Assembly: GCF_037038585.1 (NCBI RefSeq)
Contig: NC_092523.1
Span: 47,323,501 to 47,387,500, forward strand
Direction: 5' to 3'
Source of the DNA: Patagioenas fasciata
Taxonomy: Eukaryota; Chordata; Aves; Columbiformes; Columbidae
DNA length: 64,000 nucleotides
The notes beneath the pieces are model-generated. The model had not been told where the DNA came from. It ran no database searches and worked only from the letters and a program-made list of their open reading frames with translations. Positions 27,040 to 37,417 of this stretch are shown here, one piece after another. The position numbers and the translations under genes are program-made. Positions within the stretch are counted from its first letter, which is position 1. The number at the start of each line of letters is the position of its first letter.

Positions 27040-27141
27040 CCTGTTAAAGCTGTGCTCATGAGAATCTTCCAGCTGTCCATTGCTAGTCACAGGAATTTCT
27101 GCCGCTGAATTTCTGGGAGACTCTTGAGCCATTGCACCTTC
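27040..27141 (-). CDS. ARFIP1: ARFIP1 coding exon 3: holds the canonical start codon
   Basis: The exon reads GAA GGT GCA followed by ATG at 27132-27130 and 30 more codons: MAQESPRNSAAEIPVTSNGQ, then LEDSHEHSFNR. This matches the human arfaptin-1 N-terminus (MAQESPKNSAAEIPVTSNG...). The start context GGTGCAATGG has G at -3 and +4, a strong Kozak site. Acceptor TATTATAG|GAA and donor AACAGG|GTAAGA, both phase 0. The three codons before the ATG (Glu-Gly-Ala) are open and in frame with exon 2, so the protein can start here or 29 residues earlier, depending on splicing and start choice. The segment is expected to be disordered. Confidence 0.96.
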
Positions 27142-30100
27142 CTATAATATAAAACGAAACAGGTTAGCATTTGTCTTAAATTTCCAATGAGTAATCTATA
27201 TGAACGTATTTGACATGTAGGTTTCGTAACAGTTGATTTTACTCCAAACTCCTATTGGCAATATTCTGATATACTAAGTCTGTATACCTTCATTTAACCA
27301 CATACCCAAATCACATTAATATACCAGCACAGATCAGAGTGAAGTAATTCAAAACTTCAGGATCTAAGAGAGAAGAAACACTATGATTTAACCCATTGAT
27401 ATGGAGGGTAAGAGGGTATCAGACACAAATGAGACATGTGAGGCCCGACAAATATCTTCTACATGTACTTGACCCTTAGAGCAGTTTACATATCTTGAAC
27501 TATAAAAAGGTGAGCTTGGCTAAAAAGAAATAAATAAATAGAATTGCACTATGTAATCATCAGCAAGAAGTATTAGAGAAGTGCAACAAGTTTTAACATG
27601 TGTTAAAAAAAATTGCAACTGTTCCAAACTTGGAAATAGTTTAACTTCCTTATTTTATCATAATACAGTGCCACCTTCTGACTAAGCTGTTAGTATGCAA
27701 CTCTCAGTCAACAGTAGTAAATCTAAAGTGAAATGCAGAAGCAAGAACTTAAAACACCAACACAAATCAAGAATCGAAGATAGTTTCCAAATGCAGCTGT
27801 GTTATGAACAGTAGCAGCTGTGAAACCACTGCTTTCAAGAACAACCTAAGGTATAAGCCAGAAGAGCCATCCTCAGAAGAAATGCACACTGTTTACAGGC
27901 ATCCTAACATTCTCTGAAACTAAGACAGACTGAAAATTTCTACGTTCTCAAAAAGCAAGCCTTAACTCTGCATGCCAGCTTCATTAGTCAACTTTAGTGT
28001 AAACAGTAGAAAAATCAACACACATCCAAAGCAGTGTTTGTTCAATTACCTACATAAAAGTTGTCTGAAATCATCAAACCAGCCCATGCCCCAGTGCAAG
28101 ACTGGCAAGACACAGTACACTGTCAACAGGTACTTGAGAATAGATGCTTTCTTCCCTTAAACCTCTAAAATCATCAAACTGAACCAGATGAAAGGGTCAG
28201 GGTGAGGCCAAGTCTGAGAGGAGGCTAAAGCACCAGCAGCTTCTCCAACCACATGTGAAGCTTTTACAGAATGTCCATATAACACAAGAATTTTACTGGT
28301 ACTGAGGATCACCTGCATCATTCTCAGTGGCAACATCTGTCATACCCCATTGCTGACATTTTCCACACTTTCACCTATCAACACTTCATTTACATTAGTG
28401 AGTTTAATTTCCTTCGTAAAACTCGAGGCCACCCAAGCTGTTTTTCTGACTAGTCACTGTCTGTAGGCTCCAATAAATGTGCTCCTCTAACTCCAGATGG
28501 CTTTCAAAGTCTTGTTATCATAACTTCTTCCAAAGACTGAACTACTGAGACTTCACTTCTGTTGGTCTTTTGAAGCAGAGCTCACTACTCAAACTTCATT
28601 TGTTATCTACAAAATCTGATTTACATTTCTGAAAGCATAATAATCTTCTTCAATTAGCAGCATAAAACACAACAAATTTAAAGAAAAAGGCAAGGAAATC
28701 TAAGTCCATCAAGTTTCTGAGTGAATGCTGCCTTTTACCCATAGGGAGAAGGGAAAGAAAAAGGCCAAGGAAAGGCCGCTCTAAGGACCATACATTGGAA
28801 CTACAGTCCGCGTATGCACACGGATTTGAGGTGATACATTTTCCCCTTTTGATTATCAAGACCTTCTCTGCAACTTAGCAAAGCTGAATTGAAAGCTACT
28901 TTTTCAAAAATCATGCTTTATGAAACTTCCCTAAAATGAGAAGCTAAACATATAAGCCCAGCTTCTGAAAAAATTCTAAATACACAGAGAACAGATTTCA
29001 AATAATGTAAGAAAAAGTCAGTGTGTTAGAAATTCAAGAAAATGTGTTTTTATAACACACTAACTTACTCTATCAGTCTCCCTCATTAAGGATCCAGTAA
29101 GTGCCTTCTTTCAGCACTGGGAAGGAGTAGCTCCCATACCATATACTCACATCAGCCTAGCATCCCAAATTCTCCATATAGTCCAGTCTCCACCCACAAT
29201 TACAACACAGAACAGCTTTTCTGGGGGTCATTCTTCATAAAACAGAACAAACTCAAAACTCATAGCCTTTAAGTAAATGAAAATATTGAAGTACTCCAAA
29301 AGGTCTATGTTTACAAGTAGTTTTAAAACAATAATTGTTTAATTTCATAAAATACAGAACACCTGGAGTTAGAAGGGACCCATAAGGATCACTGAGTCCA
29401 ACTCCCTGCTCCTCACGAGGAGTTGCTAGTTACCTGCCATATTAGACTTTAATTTAGGAAATCTGTCCACTTGCTCAAGCTTCTTAAGCTTGCTCTAAAT
29501 CTTGCATCTGCTTAAACTCCAAGATTGCTAGGAACTACATTTCTACTTGACACAGCAAAGCAAGATATTTTTCAAAATGCTCTGCCTGTCACAGCTACCT
29601 GCACAACACCAAAACATTAGCATAGGCTAACGTAGCTATTTTGTTGTTCTTTCTGTAAACTGTCAGAAAACACAATGTCAAGGGGAAGTCCTGTACTGTC
29701 ACTTCATTTGGCAGGGGTCACAAACAAAACTGCATCTCCAAATTTAATTAAAGGCAAAACAAATACTTGGCGTGGATGCTTTTCATCAAGAATCCCAAAT
29801 CATTTTGCTGATATTATACATAGATGTATGTTTATGCATTTATTCAGATATATAGATGCTTGCACATATGCATACTTCTCTAATAAATACATATATTAGA
29901 AAACAATCATCAGCTTCTCTAGGTAACCCACAAAATCTAAAAACACCTAGAAGCAATTAACAGTTTTTTTAGGTGTTTCTACATATCAGCTTCAGAGAAA
30001 GCAAAAAATTACTTGCTAACTTCAGTTTCACATTACATCTGAATTAAAACACCATCTCCCATTGCTGAAAGGATGTTTCACTACACCCCTTTTTCAGTTC

Positions 30101-31751
30101 CTACTGTGAGCCCCAGAGTGTCCCATCTCCCAGCCACAACAACGTCCCTACCATTCACCTGACTGCACAATAAACAGACTCTGCTCACTAGCCTGACAAC
30201 AGACCTTTTCACCAGGTTCATTTCCCATAGTTGCAGTGCAATGAGGTCAGACAAGTACTACAGACAGGAACTGAGCAGCTGAAAAAGGGAAGTGGCATGA
30301 ACTGCTAATTTGGCTCAGACATAACAAAAAATCACCACCTGCATTTTAGTCAGTCTACAAAGAACAAGTCCTTGCACTTTTTTTTCTTTTTATCCTTTAC
30401 CCCTATCTCTTCCCCCACCTCTTCCCTGGGCCAGAACAATGTATTTGTACAGCAAACAAGATAGCTGAAACAAAGCAGGTTAAAAGAAAGCGACCTATGC
30501 CCAAAAAGGGGATGGGTAATTTTTCCACTCAAATTGGTTCTCCAACACAGTTCACACAGCTCCATCTCTTGTACCTACAAAACAGAGGGGGTAATTATGC
30601 AAAAAAACACTACTCAGATGAAGGACTGCTCTCAGCCACAGCATCAGCTTACTTCAGCAGCACAGTATCTCAAAATAGCTGCAGACTACTGCCAAAACCA
30701 CTGGCCATTTCTCTTTACTTCTGGATGCACGTTCCTGCAGCCTCACACAATCCTGGCCAGCTTACTGATCTGAGAGAAAACTGAGACACCAGATCACAAC
30801 AGTATTTCATTAAAACAGTGAGTATGATTGCTGACTGAAGTGTCCCTTTGGCAAGCGCAGCCCATAGCTGATTTAAACCAAGTACATAAAGAAACTGCAT
30901 CCTCAGAAGAAAAACTATCATATGTAGGAAGACTCTAAAGTAAATACAAAAGTTCCTAAATTTGCATTGATGTGTTAGGCATTAATGAAATAAGCACTAT
31001 GGAAAATCATGAAGGATATTTTATATAGAAAAATACATTAATTCTTTAGTAACTTTTTTAGCACATCTTAGTTTGCAAATATCAGATTTAGAGATACACT
31101 AAATATCTGTGGAATCACTATTCTGTTTCTTATAAAAGTTTAAAAACAATTCACTGGTATTGAAACTCTAATACCCATAAAGTCAGCATTGTGTTTTTTC
31201 ATCCTCACTCTAGAGCAGCCACGGAAACATTTACTCTTTACCTTTCTGAAACAGCCTCCCAAACACATCCAATTGGCTAAGTATTACTGAGAACCTTAGG
31301 AATTTGTTCATTATTTTAAAAAGTCACAGACTTATTTACTATGAAGATGCAAGCTGTATCTACTCCCAAGAAAAAAGATTCACCACTGCAGCAGCAGACA
31401 GACTGCCTTGTTAAAGTGAGGTTACACAGAAACTGCTGCCTTTCAAGTACCAACTCTTGTTTCCCGCAGCACCTACATATTTCAGACTTCACCCCACCTA
31501 GATCTATTCGGTTTACAAAACAAATACCACAGCACGGCAAAAGACTACTGGTTGAAGTAATCCTTTGTTATTAACTAACAGGATTGCTCTTAGTAGCATC
31601 TCAAAAGCAAACCCACCCATTCAAGATAACATGCATAAACTCATATCCCCACACTAACTTTACTGTGCCATGTATACCAGAATTTTTGGCAGTCTGAAAC
31701 TGTTGCTGGGATTGGTTGATTTTTACAGTAACAAACCATCCACCCAATCAC
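27142..31751 (-). other. ARFIP1: ARFIP1 intron 2
   Basis: Intronic DNA with a CR1 tail fragment near 29345-29420, a T-run at 30378-30385, and AT-rich sequence near 29810-29900. I see no coding sequence with similarity to a known protein. Confidence 0.8.
29345..29420 (-). mobile_element. CR1 LINE 3' tail fragment
   Basis: The plus strand carries the reverse complement of a CR1 3' end. It starts with a decayed CATAAAATACAGAAC in place of the usual ACAGAATCA repeat. It continues with TTAGAAGGGACCCATAAGGA and then CACTGAGTCCAACTCCCTGC. Similarity fades after about 29420. It is an old, short, 5'-truncated copy in ARFIP1 intron 2, inserted in the same orientation as the gene. Confidence 0.85.
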
Positions 31752-31831
31752 CTCAGAGTCAGACTGGACCTCCTCTGCAGCTGGATGAGATTCATCAAGT
31801 GTTGTGGATTCATTGCTGCGTTCTGACATAC
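31752..31831 (-). CDS. ARFIP1: ARFIP1 coding exon 2: upstream start giving a 29-residue N-terminal extension
   Basis: The minus strand shows an acceptor TTTTATTTTCAG|GT, then ATG at 31829-31827 and 26 codons: MSERSNESTTLDESHPAAEE, then VQSDSE. The donor is GAG|GTGATT. It ends in phase 0 and joins exon 3 (Glu-Gly-Ala-Met-Ala) with no stop, which would extend arfaptin-1 to about 401 residues. The segment is acidic and Ser-rich, and probably disordered. I see no ATG in the non-coding first exon, so this is the first start after splicing. The known human protein starts in exon 3, so this exon could be used in only some transcripts. The clean frame and splice sites support a real exon. Confidence 0.78.
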
Positions 31832-34800
31832 CTGAAAATAAAATAGGTTTGGCATGCATTAATTGATGTGACAGGAGCTGGATGCCACACCTTATAGAAA
31901 CCAAAGCAGGCTTTCGGAAAACATTTATTTTATAAGTTCCGCTAAAGCAAAAAGAAACCTCTCTCTTTTGATGACAAGCAGGTCTTTAGCTATCCAAAAC
32001 CTAACCAAGACTAGGAACATAGTCTAGCATAAACTCCCATTGCCAAAGCAACCTTCCCTGCACAGACAGCTAAGTTTGCAACACAAAACCCAGCAAATCA
32101 AACAAGGTTCTGCAGCTGATATTTACTGTCACCTGTAATAACACACTGACTGTATCCTACCATTGCAAAGATCCAATTTTGTTAAGACATGAGATTTATT
32201 CAAACATTGCAAGTCCTATCGATGCTAAGTCACTGGAACCTAGTAAGCTGTTCAGTCTGTTAACTAGAAATAGAATCTCATTCATTTTATTCTCAAAAAG
32301 ATCTCATGAAAGTCAGTAACACTGAGCACACACACGAGAAAACAACTCTGAGCAGAGCAATCACGAAAGCTAAGTTAACTAATTTAGCTTAAATAAGCAA
32401 AGTATCTAAACTTGATTTCAAACAGTTGGTATCTACAGGTGACATTACAATTCACTCAGCTGTTTGAGAGAAGGAGACAATTAAAAATTAAACAGAGCCT
32501 GTCAGTATTGAGTATAATCACACATGACTTCAGTTAATTAAGTCTTGCACTATTTTATATACATTCAGCCAAATATCAGATTAAGAAAAATTTTATATAG
32601 AGAACTATTTATATTGTATTTCAGTTTCCCAAGCTATAAAGCATTTTAATTAAAGCAAATAACTAATAAGGTAAACAGCTCACATGACAAGGGAAATAAA
32701 ATAAGGACACAAGAGCTGAGAAACTGAAACACATAGATCATATTACACTAGACAACCTATTACTTTAGTTTGGAAAACCAAACATGTGAAGTATTTTCTC
32801 CATGAAAAAAACCAATTGTTCACTGAATTAAGTTCAGTTTTTCCTCCAACCAATACAAAGTCCATTTTAAAGGACCTGAAGAATGATAACATCTTCATGT
32901 ACCTTTCTTAATTTCCTATAATTCTTTTGAATATGAAAGATCATACAGTGGAGGTGCTGTTTACCCACACAGTCCTGCCAGAACTCTGTTTGTGGTTGAA
33001 AACCACCTCCATGCTTAACAGCTTATTTCTGAGCAGATAAAGAATTTCCATTATGGACTAGAAGAATAACTGTGATTTCTTTGCTCTGCTGGTTAAACAA
33101 GAAAATAAATTCATCATGCTGCACAGTCTTGGTTAAGACAATCTGTACCTCAATTTTACCACATTAGTAATCCTGGAGTTATGTTTGTACCTCACATACA
33201 AACTTACACACTACGGCAATGCTGTTTAAAACTACTAAATGCTATAAGGAGCAAAAATATTTTCGTGATAGCATTAAGAACTCTTAACAACCTAATCTAG
33301 AGGCATAAATCATCTCACAAACCCATGCAGAAGACACAGCATAAAGACAAATAATTCATATTGTAAACAAAAATTCACCATTTGTGTCACAACCTACCCC
33401 CACCCATTTTTCTATAAAGTATTTCCTTCAAGCAGTATCAACACTTCCAACACAGCTCTGCTAGATCACACTAGACCAACTTTAAAACATAAGAAGGTAA
33501 AAACTGTAGATTAAAGGTGGCTTTTGTAAAAAGTTTAACTGTATATTCTAGTTTAACTATAGAATTCCCTGATGACTGCTATATAGCAAAAAAAAAAAAA
33601 ATGGGAGTGTAAACATCAAATGCTGGATGTAAGGATAAAAAATTTCTACATGTTTACAAAGATTCAGAAGATAATATGTGAATTGTGGCAAACATGGCAT
33701 CTATATACATATATTGCTTTTATTTAAGGTTCCATTTAAGAAATGCATATAGTTTTTTGTATCTCAGTAGTTCCCGATTTGCTCTTGCAGGTGTCAGAGA
33801 AAGGGACATTCTTTAAGAGCTTGATTATCTGCAGTACAGCATGAATTCCATGTACCAGGACAGTAACAAGCATCAACTGCAATTACAACAACTCAGAGCT
33901 GTTCTACATGGAAGAAACATGTCTGATCCATATTCTGAGAGGAATTTAAGCCAAAACCCTGCCCTCATCACTCCTGCCCCTATGAATTTTTGTGTTTCTT
34001 TTGTTGATTTTTTGTTTGGTTGGTTGTTTTTGTTGCTGTGTTTTGTTTTCGTGTCCCGTCCCCCCCCCAGTTCTGCAAATCCACACAAATACTTGTACCA
34101 GAGAAGAGAGGAGACAGAATAGACTGAGAATTTTCCCCCATGGCAAAGACACCTTAAATGCATATTAGATTACAATCTCAGTCATTTTAAATTCTGCTTA
34201 CCACAAATAAAACCACACAAGTTTTAAGTCCTGGGGATTTATATGCCATTTCTTCAACTGACAAAGTAAAAAGTAAAGCAAACCAAAAACTTATTAACAA
34301 CATACTAAGCTTCCTGTAAGACAAAGACTTCAGAGACATTTAACCAATTATAATTAGTGGTTATACAAGGACACTTATGAATTTGGTTTTTTATATGAGA
34401 AGTCCATATTTGCTTATTCATGCATCTATGAGTTAAATGTAATCAACAATAAATTAATCTTCAATAAGGGATTTATTCTTAACATAATTACATTACTTAT
34501 GGTCTTGGAAACAAGAACCATGGGATTCTCAATAATTACACCTGTTTTTCTAAGCAGTATGTGCAGGCTCCTTCACTTAAGTTTTTCACTTATATTAATT
34601 GCCAAAAAGGTAAAAGCAAGATATCTTCTCCCCAAATAAAGTTTATTACACACTTTTGTTGTTGTCTTATTACTCCACTCACGGATAAGAATTAAAGGTT
34701 TTTGTAATACTGCATAAAATGCAAGCGCTGGTGGAAAGTAATGATAACACTTAATTTCATTTTCTAACTAAGAACACTACCACTTATTCTTGACAAGATC

Positions 34801-36107
34801 ATGATCAATTGCTTTTTTAAAAGAATTTGAAGAACTGCATTAAACACTTTCTGCTCTGATGACACCACAGTTTTCTCTTTATGCTCTTGAATTCCCTGGC
34901 TGCTCCACTTGCAAGATCTAATTATGCTTAAAAGTTACACAACATGTTGGAGATAAAGACTGGAAAACAGAACCTTCCACACTTCCTACTCCAGGTCAAC
35001 CTGTCCCATGGCACTTCAGCACTCTGCTCCTGTCCAGATTACCCAAAGCATGGGCTCCCATTATGGTTCCAACTTCTACCAAAACAGAAAAAAAGCAGCT
35101 GATCAAGATACTGCCTCAGCTTACAATTTTTCTAGCCTAGTATTCTTTCGTACTATTTATTCCTTGCATTTTAACTGTGTGTGTGCACATACGCATATAC
35201 ATAAACATATACATGATTCAGACAGCTGTTTAGTTTTGGAGTTGCACTGATCAAATTATATCCTTTGCCAGCTCTGCAAGAGAACCCTTTTTACCTTTTC
35301 TGGAGAATCAACACTTAGATAACAAAGCCACTGACTGCAAGCACCAGTTCCACCAAGCATGAAAAGACGACATTGAAAATACATCCAGTTCAGGGGATGC
35401 AAAATGAAAAGCTATGAGGAGGGTTCAGTCAACAATGAGAGATCAGACATGTACTCTAAGCAACACTAGAAAAATTGCTCATAGTTTGTAAACAATATCA
35501 GATACAACATCTGCTTGTCACACAACACCACACTGTTTCCATGTTTTAACAATAGTAAGCCAGCTGCAAAAGACATATTGGAACACTTAAAACAATAATT
35601 GTCAGGGTGTGAAATAAGCCCCAGGGGCATGAAATTTATGCAATATCTACAGTGTTTTCCTTCAACAACAATCACCTTCCCTCATAAATCCCAGCTTCTA
35701 CCAAGCTCAGGCTCTGCCCGCCCTCTCCGGGTGCCCACCACCCCCTGGGGCAGGGACCTTCCCGCGAACCCCGCAGACAGACGAGCAGATGGGCAGACCC
35801 CCCCAGCACCACGCTTCCGACCCCTACGGGAAGGGCACCGCCCGGCCGCCGGCCCCTGGGGCGGTGGGAAGCGGACGGGGACAGCCCGCGGTGGGCCCCG
35901 CTAGGGGCTGCGGGCTCTCCTCACACCGCTGACAAGCCCAGCCGCCCGCATCCACGAGCTGCCGGGGAAGCGGAGGCCGTTCCCGCGGTGTGACACGTAG
36001 GACGGGACGGAAGGGGAGGTGAGGCCTCCCCGCCCGGCTGCAGCGAACGCCGGGCCGGGCCGGGCCTGGCCTGGCCTGACCCCTGTGCCCAGCGGCCCGC
36101 CCCTCAC
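31832..36107 (-). other. ARFIP1: ARFIP1 intron 1
   Basis: Intronic DNA. It holds an A-run at 33588-33601, a T/G-rich tract at 34005-34050 followed by a C-run at 34061-34069, and a TG/CA plus ATAC-rich stretch at 35168-35215. The last 400 bp belong to the CpG island. I see no gene. Confidence 0.8.
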
Positions 36108-36240
36108 CTGCCGGCGGCGCTGCTGCCGCCCCGGAGGCGTCGTGCTGAGGGAGAAGGCAGGGCGGGACAGAGGACGGAAAGGGGAGAAGGAGGACGCCGG
36201 GCGGGGCGGCAGCGCCGCTGCCCCCTCTCCAGCTTTATTT
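36108..36240 (-). other. ARFIP1: ARFIP1 non-coding exon 1 (5' end approximate)
   Basis: On the minus strand a strong donor, GGCAG|GTGAGG, ends at 36108 inside the CpG island. This is the expected place for the ARFIP1 first exon, upstream of the acceptor at 31831. I see no ATG on the minus strand in the 130 bases before the donor, so it is 5' UTR. Joining gives ...GGCAG-GT-ATGTCA, which puts a G at -3 of the exon 2 start. The transcription start is not visible from sequence, so the upper limit is an estimate. Confidence 0.65.
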
Positions 36241-36266
36241 TCTTCCTCCTCCGGTACCAGTAGGAG

Positions 36267-36287
36267 CCGGAAGCGCTTGGCCGGAAA
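36267..36287 (+). promoter_or_regulatory. Paired ETS-family motifs
   Basis: CCGGAAG at 36267-36273 and CCGGAAA at 36281-36287, 14 bp apart in the same orientation, fit the GABPA/ELK-type ETS core common in CpG-island divergent promoters. They lie just upstream of the predicted ARFIP1 first exon. Confidence 0.5.
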
Positions 36288-36380
36288 CGCAGCTGACGGC
36301 GGCCTCGCCGGGGAGTTGCGGCGGGCAGCGGCCTCTCTAGGCTGCGGCAGGGATGTCTATGGTCGCCTCCTGGCCGAGCG

Positions 36381-36394
36381 GTAGCTATGGCAAC
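36381..36394 (+). promoter_or_regulatory. RFX X-box motif
   Basis: GTAGCTATGGCAAC matches the 14-base X-box consensus (GTHNYYATRRNAAC) at every position. It lies between the ARFIP1 first exon and the CR1, where RFX factors could act on either gene. Function is inferred from the motif only. Confidence 0.55.
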
Positions 36395-36515
36395 CAGAGC
36401 CGCGGCCGCAGCTCCTCGCCCGCTGACAGCGGCTCCTGCCGCGCCGCGGTTGTGTTACCGCCCGGCCGGGGCCTCTGGGGGCCGAGGGGTGCGGAGAGGC
36501 GGCGGCGGGGCGCTT

Positions 36516-37165
36516 CACAGAATCCCGGAATGTTAGGGATTGGAAGGGACCTGGAAAGATCATCTAGTCCAATCCCCCTGCCGGAGCAGAAACAACTAGA
36601 TGAGACTACACAGGAAGGTGTCCAGGCGGGTTTTGAATGTCTCCAGAGAAGGAGACTCCACAACCTCCCGGAGCAGCCTGTTCCAGTGCTCTGTCATCCT
36701 TACTGAGAAGAAGTTTCTTCTCATATTTAAGTGAAACCTCCTGTGTTCCAGTTTGTACCCATTGCCCCTTGTCTTATCATTGGTTGTCACCGAGAAGAGC
36801 CTGGCTCCATCCTCGTGACACTCACCCTCTACATATTTATAAACATTAATTAGGTTACCCCTCAGTCTCCTCCAAGCTAAAGAGACCCAGCTCCCTCAGC
36901 CTTTCCTCACATGGGAGATGCTCCACTCCCTTAAGCATCTTTGTTGCCCTGCGCTGGACTCTCTCCAGCAGTTCCCTGTCCTTCTGGAACTGAGGGGCCC
37001 AGAACTGGCCACAATATTCCAGATGTGGTCTCACCAGGGCAGAGTAGAGGGGAAGGAGAACCTCTCTCGACCTACTAACCACCCCAATACACCCCAGGAT
37101 GCCATTGGCCTTCCTGGCCACAAGGGCCCAGTGCTGGCTCATGGTCATCCTGCTGTCCTTTAATC
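36516..37165 (-). mobile_element. 5'-truncated CR1 LINE in the divergent promoter
   Basis: The minus strand encodes the C-terminal part of a CR1 reverse transcriptase. Starting near 37148 it has [19 protein letters not shown], then [20 protein letters not shown] and [16 protein letters not shown], ending in a stop near 36855. A second frame at 36790-36596 resumes with [20 protein letters not shown]. The 3' end, with GGATTGGACTAGATGATCTT and a terminal GATTCTGTG, lies at 36516. The element is heavily 5'-truncated and cannot move by itself. It looks little diverged from the avian CR1 tails I recall, so it is probably younger than the other repeats here. Confidence 0.95.
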
Positions 37166-37374
37166 CTTGGCGAGATTAAACTGTGCAACCCTGGCGTGTG
37201 TGTGCCAGCTGCAACCGGGAGGCTGCCCCTGCCCCTGCCAAGTGCCATGCCCGTGAGATCAGAGCACCGCCTTGAAAACGAGCCTTATAGAAAGCTCCAG
37301 CAACCCGAAGCGGCAGAGCGGGAGCGTGCCTGCCCGGCGTGGGTGTGCGCGCCTGGGACGGGGAGCTCGGTACC
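37166..37374 (+). promoter_or_regulatory. TIGD4: TIGD4 proximal promoter / 5' leader
   Basis: A CG-rich stretch between the CR1 and the TIGD4 start codon, probably the TIGD4-side remainder of the CpG island. Whether transcription starts here, or upstream of the CR1 with splicing or read-through, cannot be read from sequence. A pyrimidine-rich CTGCCCCTGCCCCTGCCAAG at 37223-37242 could serve as a 5' UTR acceptor. An upstream ATG lies at 37247. Confidence 0.5.
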
Positions 37375-37417
37375 ATGGCAGAGGCTTCGGGGAGCCCTCC
37401 TCCCCAACCGACAGTGA
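37247..37417 (+). promoter_or_regulatory. Upstream ORF overlapping the TIGD4 start
   Basis: ATG at 37247-37249 (context GTGCCATGC, G at -3) opens a 56-codon frame. It runs past the TIGD4 ATG at 37375 in a different frame and stops at 37415-37417. If the TIGD4 mRNA starts upstream of 37247, this frame would reduce TIGD4 translation. It has no similarity I recognise and is listed as a possible regulatory uORF, not as a protein gene. Confidence 0.4.

Larger units (their letters stand above)
35690..36515. promoter_or_regulatory. CpG island: divergent ARFIP1 / TIGD4 promoter
   Basis: From about 35.69 kb the sequence turns abruptly from AT-rich to GC-rich with very frequent CG dinucleotides and many GC boxes. 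It remains so until the CR1 at about 36516, and CG-rich sequence resumes at about 37.17-37.40 kb before the TIGD4 start. The genes on each side are transcribed away from it, as for the human pair. No canonical TATA box is evident; an AATAAAG lies near 36234-36240 on the minus strand. Confidence 0.85.

Noticed and set aside
35599-36706. Several overlapping frames of 90-121 codons in the CpG island
   Set aside because: Low stop-codon frequency is expected in GC-rich DNA; products are Arg/Gly/Pro-rich and unrelated to known proteins.
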